Below, in pieces: positions 59,510-64,000 of a stretch of DNA of 64,000 nucleotides. Positions within the stretch are counted from its first letter, which is position 1. Every line of letters begins with the position of its first letter. Source of the stretch: Halobacteroidaceae bacterium (GTDB lineage Bacteria; Bacillota; Halanaerobiia; B1SED10-174); the NCBI GenBank assembly GCA_003551665.1, contig PUNE01000129.1, positions 1-64,000 on the forward strand, read 5' to 3'. The translations under genes and the position numbers were made by a program. The notes under the pieces are model-generated. The model was not told the origin of the DNA and did not search any database. It saw only the letters and a list, made by a program, of their open reading frames with translations.

Positions 59510-61327
59510 ATGGAAGGAAAGTGGATTACCATTAAAAGCAAAGGGGAAAAAGAAGCCCGTCAGGAGGCAATAAAAAAGCTGACCGATTCCCTCGGGACAA
59601 GAATAGAGCCGGGAGAACTTGTAGTCCAAAGGAAAAAACCAACTTTTCGCGACCGACTAAAGGGACTGGAAGTTTTCCGGATTGGGTTAAAAGCAATGGA
59701 GCCCGGGGATGTGGAAATAAACCTGGACGGTTATTATAAAATTTCTTTTTCCACAGAGGGAGTTTTCCTTAAAATTTTTCCTCCCCAGGGAAACGGCAGG
59801 CCTGTTGACATTAACGCCGTCAAAAAAGAAGTTGAAAGGCAGGAAATACAGGACGTTGACTGGGAAAGGGTGGCAGAAGAACTTCAGGAAAATAACCGGG
59901 AAGGGAAAGAGGCCAGAATATTCCTGGCCGAAAGAAGGCCTGAACTGGACAAGGATGCAGAGATACAGGTAAGAATTTCCAGCGATGGAATGGAAGCCTT
60001 CCTGGAGTATTTTCCTCCCAGGGGAGGTGAATATTTATCCCCCGAAAAGATTCAACAGGAATTGACAGAAGCCGGCGTGGTTTTTGGCCTCATGGATGAA
60101 AAACTGGACGAGATAGCAAAAAGCAATACGCACCATAAGGAAATTTTAATTGCCAGGGGAGAAGCGCCTGTTCCGGGCAAGGATGGTTACCTGGAGTACC
60201 ATTTTAAAAATGAAATTGAAGAGCGGGCAGGAAAACTGCGGGAGGATGGAAGTGTTGATCATTTTAACCTGGACCTCATCCAAAATGTTAAAAAAGGTGA
60301 ACCATTGGTTTCTGTAAAACCACCTGTTCCCGGAGAACCGGGCAGGAAAGTTACCGGGAAAGAGATTAAGCTGGAAAAACCAAAAGAAGCAAAGCTACCG
60401 GCTGGAAAAAATGTTGAACAGGATGAGAATGGGAAGGTGCTTCTGGCCGGTATTGAAGGGCAGGCAGTTCAGGAAAGCAATGGAAAAGTAAGTGTTTTCC
60501 CCGTGCACCATGTCCGGGGAGATGTTGACCTTTCGACTGGCCATATTGATTTCCTGGGGACGGTTATCGTTGACGGGAACGTTACAGAAGGTTTTAAGGT
60601 AGAAGCAACAGGTGATGTAGAGGTAAATGGTAACGTTTCGGCTGCTACAATTATCAGTGGAGGGAACGTAAAAATTCGCAAGGGGTACCTGGGAAAGCAA
60701 AAAAGCAGAGTTGAATGCAGGGAAAACTTCGAAGCCAAATTTATTGAAAACGGTAACGTAAAGGCCGGTGGGGATGTCCTGGTAGGTGAGGCAATTCTTC
60801 ACAGCGATATATCTGCTGCTGGGAAAATTGTTGTGCAGGGAAAAGGGTTGATTGCCGGGGGCCGGATTCAGGCCGGGCAGGAAGTTGAAGTCAATGTTCT
60901 GGGGTCATCCCTGGCAACAAAGACCAGGGTAGAAGTCGGTGTTGCTCCGGAAGTTAGAACAGACCTGGAAGAAAAATTAAAAATTTCTGGGGAACTTTCC
61001 GATAACCTGAGTAAGGTGGAAAAAGCAATTCGGCTCCTGGAAAAACAAAAGGAAAAAGGAATTCTGGGAGAGGACAGAATTGCCCAGTTGAAAAAACTTG
61101 CAGAAACCTGGGAACAGCTTAAGAAAAGGAAGAATGAACTGGAAGCAGAAGTCCAGCAAATCCAGGAAAAAATCTATTCCTCGGAGGAGGGCCAGGTCAA
61201 GATCAATAAAGTCCTTTTTCCTGGAGTTACCGTGGTTATTGCTGGAGGGCAACATACTGTAAAGGACAGGAGGAGCAGAACAAGGCTGGTTTGCAGTAGA
61301 GGGGAGATCGCCTATACAACCCTTTAA
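59510..61327 (+). CDS. FapA/DUF342 family protein with N-terminal Jag-N-like domain
   Basis: This 605-residue protein starts at ATG 59510 (TTGGAGGA upstream). The first 50 residues (ITIKSKGEKEARQEAIKKLTD) look like a Jag-N domain. A central glycine-rich beta-helical FapA domain follows (about 275-470; GDVDLSTGHIDFLGTVIVDG, then ATGDVEVNGNVS), and then a coiled coil. DUF342/FapA proteins often accompany flagellar operons in clostridia; function is not settled. Confidence 0.82.
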   Translation: MEGKWITIKSKGEKEARQEAIKKLTDSLGTRIEPGELVVQRKKPTFRDRLKGLEVFRIGLKAMEPGDVEINLDGYYKISFSTEGVFLKIFPPQGNGRPVDINAVKKEVERQEIQDVDWERVAEELQENNREGKEARIFLAERRPELDKDAEIQVRISSDGMEAFLEYFPPRGGEYLSPEKIQQELTEAGVVFGLMDEKLDEIAKSNTHHKEILIARGEAPVPGKDGYLEYHFKNEIEERAGKLREDGSVDHFNLDLIQNVKKGEPLVSVKPPVPGEPGRKVTGKEIKLEKPKEAKLPAGKNVEQDENGKVLLAGIEGQAVQESNGKVSVFPVHHVRGDVDLSTGHIDFLGTVIVDGNVTEGFKVEATGDVEVNGNVSAATIISGGNVKIRKGYLGKQKSRVECRENFEAKFIENGNVKAGGDVLVGEAILHSDISAAGKIVVQGKGLIAGGRIQAGQEVEVNVLGSSLATKTRVEVGVAPEVRTDLEEKLKISGELSDNLSKVEKAIRLLEKQKEKGILGEDRIAQLKKLAETWEQLKKRKNELEAEVQQIQEKIYSSEEGQVKINKVLFPGVTVVIAGGQHTVKDRRSRTRLVCSRGEIAYTTL

Positions 61328-61340
61328 GGGGTGAGATGCA

Positions 61341-61619
61341 ATGAGCGGGCCGGTTGACAACTGGAATATTGTCCAGGCTTCCCTGGAGGCCAATCGGATC
61401 AAGGGGGTCCAGCACGCTGAGTTCCAGAATATTCAGGGCTTCCTCTGGATCCGCCTGAACAGGGAGGAAGCAAGGAAAAGAGCTCGGGTGGGTAAAACTG
61501 AAAGCCCGGAAACCAAAACAGCGGCAGAAGATTCTACGGGGAAAACTGGAAAACCATTGGGTAGAAGAAAGGTTGACCCAGAAGATCCCCGTGGAGGAAT
61601 ACTGGATACCGAGGCCTGA
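61341..61619 (+). CDS. Hypothetical flagellar-operon protein, 92 residues
   Basis: The small soluble protein has a hydrophilic, Lys/Thr-rich middle and a C-terminal DPRGGILDTEA. It starts 13 bases after the FapA gene with GGGGTG upstream. Unrecognised. The closing motif resembles small proteins found near sigD in other Firmicutes (weak). Confidence 0.55.
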   Translation: MSGPVDNWNIVQASLEANRIKGVQHAEFQNIQGFLWIRLNREEARKRARVGKTESPETKTAAEDSTGKTGKPLGRRKVDPEDPRGGILDTEA

Positions 61620-61754
61620 ACTTTTCAGGGAGAAAATCAGCCCGGGATTTTAGGGTAACAAGACACAAAAATGTCGGCATAAGTATTCTTATGTTTTTGG
61701 GAAATGATCAAAAGTTTAAGGTGAAATAGGTTATTTCCAGAAGGAGGTGAAGAC

Positions 61755-62459
61755 TTGATTAGAGGTTTATTTGCATCTGCAAGCGGTTTAATAGCTGCCC
61801 AGGATCTGCAGGACGTTGTTGCCAATAACCTTGCAAACCTTGAAACGGCGGGATTTAAAAAAGGCCGGGTGGTCACGGAATCCTTTTCCAACATGTATAT
61901 GACCCGCCTTGAACAGGGGGAACGGCACCCAACAGGGCATCTCGGCCCGGGAGTAAGGGCCAGTCACAGCCATACGGTTTTCCAGGCAGGTCCTATTCAG
62001 CATACGGAAAACCCTTTTGATTTTGCCATTGATGGAGAGGGATTCTTCGTTCTGGAGACTCCTGCTGGCCTCAGATATTCCAGGGATGGAGCTTTTACTC
62101 TGGATGAAGGAGGGTTCCTGGTGAACCAGTCAGGTTACCGGGTCCTTGACCAGAATGGAGAACATATTTATGTTGATGAACAGGTCAGGCCAGAACAGCT
62201 ACTGGTTGCCGGTTTCGATAATCCCCAGGAACTTACCAGAGAAGGGAATAATCTTTTTGTTGCCCCTCCCGAAGCAGGGGAATCGGAAGCGGGGAACGGG
62301 ATGGTTCGCAGGGGTTACATTGAAAGGTCCAATGTAAATGCAGTTTCAGAAATGACCAGGATGATCAGTGCTGTGAGGTTATTTGAAGCGGGACAGAGTG
62401 CAATCCAGGCCCAGGACGAGACCCTGGAAAAAGCAGTTAATCATGTAGGAAGAACCTGA
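61755..62459 (+). CDS. flgF: Flagellar basal-body rod protein FlgF
   Basis: This 234-residue distal-rod/hook-family protein starts at TTG 61755 (AGAAGGAGG upstream). The N-terminal QDVVANNLANLETAGFKKGR and central NPFDFAIDGEGFFVLETPAG blocks match FlgF/FlgG. It is called FlgF because the longer, canonical FlgG is next. Confidence 0.9.
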   Translation: MIRGLFASASGLIAAQDLQDVVANNLANLETAGFKKGRVVTESFSNMYMTRLEQGERHPTGHLGPGVRASHSHTVFQAGPIQHTENPFDFAIDGEGFFVLETPAGLRYSRDGAFTLDEGGFLVNQSGYRVLDQNGEHIYVDEQVRPEQLLVAGFDNPQELTREGNNLFVAPPEAGESEAGNGMVRRGYIERSNVNAVSEMTRMISAVRLFEAGQSAIQAQDETLEKAVNHVGRT

Positions 62460-62548
62460 GCTTTTTAAGACTAAGGGCCCGACCCGGATGGGAGGCCCGG
62501 CCTGTGGAATGATAGAAGCAGGCCCAACGAAAAAAGGAGGCTTTCCCA

Positions 62549-63337
62549 ATGCTAAGAGGATTATGGACTGCAGCTTCAGGGATGGAAGCCCAGCAGCTGC
62601 AAATTGACAATATTTCCAATAACCTGGCCAATGTTAACACGACGGGTTTTAAAAAAAGCAGGGTAAATTTTCAGGACCTCATGTATCAAACCCTTCGCCA
62701 GGCAGGAACCCCAACCGCTCTGGGCTCAGAGGTCCCAACAGGGATTGAGATAGGGCATGGTGTTCGGCCGGCTGCCACCCAGAAACTTTTTACCCAGGGT
62801 AGCATGCAGAGTACGGACAACCCTCTGGATCTGGTTATTGAAGGGGATGGATTCTTCCAGGTCTTGCGCCCTGACGGTTCCGTCGCTTATACCAGAGATG
62901 GTTCATTCAAAATTGATCGGGATGGCCGGGTAGTTACTTCAGACGGCCTTCCCCTGCTTCCAGAAATTTATGTGCCAGAAGACACTACAAGCATCTCTAT
63001 TTCAGGGGACGGTATTGTTGCCGTGCAGATGGCGGGTGATACCGAAATGATGGAAATCGGGCAGATTGAACTGGCCCGTTTCTCCAATCCCAGCGGTCTG
63101 CATAGCACCGGGCGTAATCTTTATGAGCCAACTGTCGCTTCGGGCGAGCCAATAATAAGCTATCCTGGGCTGGACGGCCTGGGAACGGTGGGACAGGGTT
63201 ATCTGGAGATGTCCAATGTAAAAGTTGTTGAAGAAATGGTTGATATGATAAGCGCCCAGAGGGCCTATGAGGTAAATTCCAAGAGTATTCAGGCTGCAGA
63301 TGAAATTCTCCGCCTGGCTGCCCAGTTAAGGAGATAA
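62549..63337 (+). CDS. flgG: Flagellar distal rod protein FlgG
   Basis: The 262-residue protein has the exact family length. Motifs are LWTAASGMEAQQLQIDNISN, NPLDLVIEGDGFFQVLRPDG and QGYLEMSNVKVVEEMVDMI. AAAGGAGG precedes the start. It leads directly into flgA. Confidence 0.95.
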   Translation: MLRGLWTAASGMEAQQLQIDNISNNLANVNTTGFKKSRVNFQDLMYQTLRQAGTPTALGSEVPTGIEIGHGVRPAATQKLFTQGSMQSTDNPLDLVIEGDGFFQVLRPDGSVAYTRDGSFKIDRDGRVVTSDGLPLLPEIYVPEDTTSISISGDGIVAVQMAGDTEMMEIGQIELARFSNPSGLHSTGRNLYEPTVASGEPIISYPGLDGLGTVGQGYLEMSNVKVVEEMVDMISAQRAYEVNSKSIQAADEILRLAAQLRR

Positions 63338-63342
63338 GTAAA

Positions 63343-64000
63343 ATGAGGATAGGAGCTGTAATACTGTTAATTTTGGTATTATTCTGTCCTGCCGGATTTG
63401 CCGCGTACACCCTGGAGGAAAGTATTACAGTTGCAGTAGCCCGGATTTCTTTTGTCGACCTTGTGCAGGTGGAGATGGATGAAGAAATGCGGGAAAAATT
63501 AGCTGGTATCGACCTGGGTCCTGCGCCGGGAAAAGAGGAGAACAGGCAGTTTTCCCGCCAGTACCTGGAATACCTTTTGCGGCGAGAAAAAGTCGAGGTT
63601 CAGGAGTGGGAAATACCCGGTCGGGTTACGGTCAAAACAGAGTTGGAGAAAATCCGGGGAGAGGACCTGCAGGAAAAAATCCAGCATCTCCTGATAAAAG
63701 AAATCCCGGGGGTAATTGTAGAATTCCCCAGAGGAGTTGACAGTATTTTTCATCCCCGGGGGGAAATACACCTGGATCTAGTTTTACCACGCCACATGCG
63801 GGTGCCTGGCAATAATTCCCTGACGGTCGGTTTTTCCGTAGGCGATGAAGAGTGGGAAAAGAAGAGGATTTCCGTTTTTCTTGACCGTGAGGTTCAGGTG
63901 TACCGTGTGGTGCAGGACCTGGAAAGTGGCGAGGAAATAACAACCCACTTCCTGGAAAAAGAATATGTCAGGGAAAGTGACCTGCCCCGCGGTTTTTTAA
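63343..64000 (+). CDS. flgA: P-ring assembly protein FlgA (partial, runs off the window)
   Basis: From ATG 63343 the frame stays open to the last base, giving at least 219 residues with no stop. A signal peptide (about residues 1-19, ending GFAA) is followed by a variable region. A SAF-like segment starts near residue 184 (VQVYRVVQDLESGEEITTHF ... LPRGF). This is the layout of the FlgA chaperone that helps form the P-ring in the periplasm of diderm bacteria. It begins 5 bases after flgG, so flgH and flgI are expected just beyond the window (inference). Confidence 0.75.
   Translation, partial: MRIGAVILLILVLFCPAGFAAYTLEESITVAVARISFVDLVQVEMDEEMREKLAGIDLGPAPGKEENRQFSRQYLEYLLRREKVEVQEWEIPGRVTVKTELEKIRGEDLQEKIQHLLIKEIPGVIVEFPRGVDSIFHPRGEIHLDLVLPRHMRVPGNNSLTVGFSVGDEEWEKKRISVFLDREVQVYRVVQDLESGEEITTHFLEKEYVRESDLPRGFL

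Noticed and set aside
1-64000. tRNA or rRNA genes, CRISPR arrays, insertion sequences, prophage or attachment sites
   Set aside because: Reading both strands gave no convincing candidates; no transposase, integrase or regular repeat-spacer pattern was seen.

Overview
The window comes from a motile, flagellated bacterium with Firmicutes (Bacillota)-type gene organisation. Supporting signs are strong AGGAGG-type ribosome sites, frequent TTG and GTG starts, stem-loop/T-run terminators, and one long flagellar/motility operon with clostridial/bacillar gene order (flgBC-fliEFGHIJ-fliK-flgDE-flbD-motAB-fliLMY-fliOPQR-flhBAF-pilZ-sigD). Two features argue for an outer membrane (a diderm Firmicute, for example Halanaerobiales-, Negativicutes- or Limnochordia-like). 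The window ends inside a flgA-like gene, the chaperone for the P-ring, which is built only in diderms. The substrate-binding protein of an ABC transporter has a cleavable signal peptide without a lipobox cysteine. The species cannot be named from the sequence. Two MttB-family methyltransferases suggest anaerobic methylamine or betaine metabolism.

Layout. 0.3-6.5 kb: a patatin-like lipoprotein, a convergent MalT/LuxR-type regulator, a ketopantoate-reductase-like enzyme, a small unknown protein and an alpha/beta hydrolase. 6.5-7.7 kb: a low-coding stretch with an orphan C-terminal fragment of a short-chain dehydrogenase, a set of strong hairpins and a small zinc-ribbon membrane protein. 7.7-10.6 kb: two tandem 482-residue MttB-family methyltransferases with their own promoter and terminator. 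10.8-17.5 kb: eight co-directional small enzymes (Nudix, GNAT-YoaP, transglutaminase-like, APH-like kinase, 2H phosphoesterase, unknown, HIT, GNAT). 17.6-21.2 kb: a 7TMR-DISM diguanylate cyclase and a CocE/NonD hydrolase. 21.9-27.1 kb: a DUF3798/ABC importer operon. 27.2-35.7 kb: dihydrofolate reductase, pyroglutamyl peptidase, glycerate kinase, an Rrf2 regulator, a pseudouridine salvage pair (psuK-psuG) followed by a 5'-nucleotidase, YjbQ and a small lipoprotein. 36.1-64.0 kb: a c-di-GMP-I riboswitch with terminator, then the flagellar operon running off the window end in flgA.

How it works together. The last 28 kb encodes rod, hook, MS and C rings, export apparatus, stator and the flagellar sigma factor, arranged head to tail with overlaps that imply translational coupling. 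Three c-di-GMP elements occur in the window: a synthase (17.6 kb), an RNA sensor in the flagellar leader (36.1 kb) and a PilZ receptor inside the operon (57.7 kb). Together they suggest control of motility both before and after transcription. The psuK-psuG-nucleotidase run looks like a nucleotide/pseudouridine scavenging unit. No tRNA, rRNA, CRISPR array or insertion sequence was recognised.
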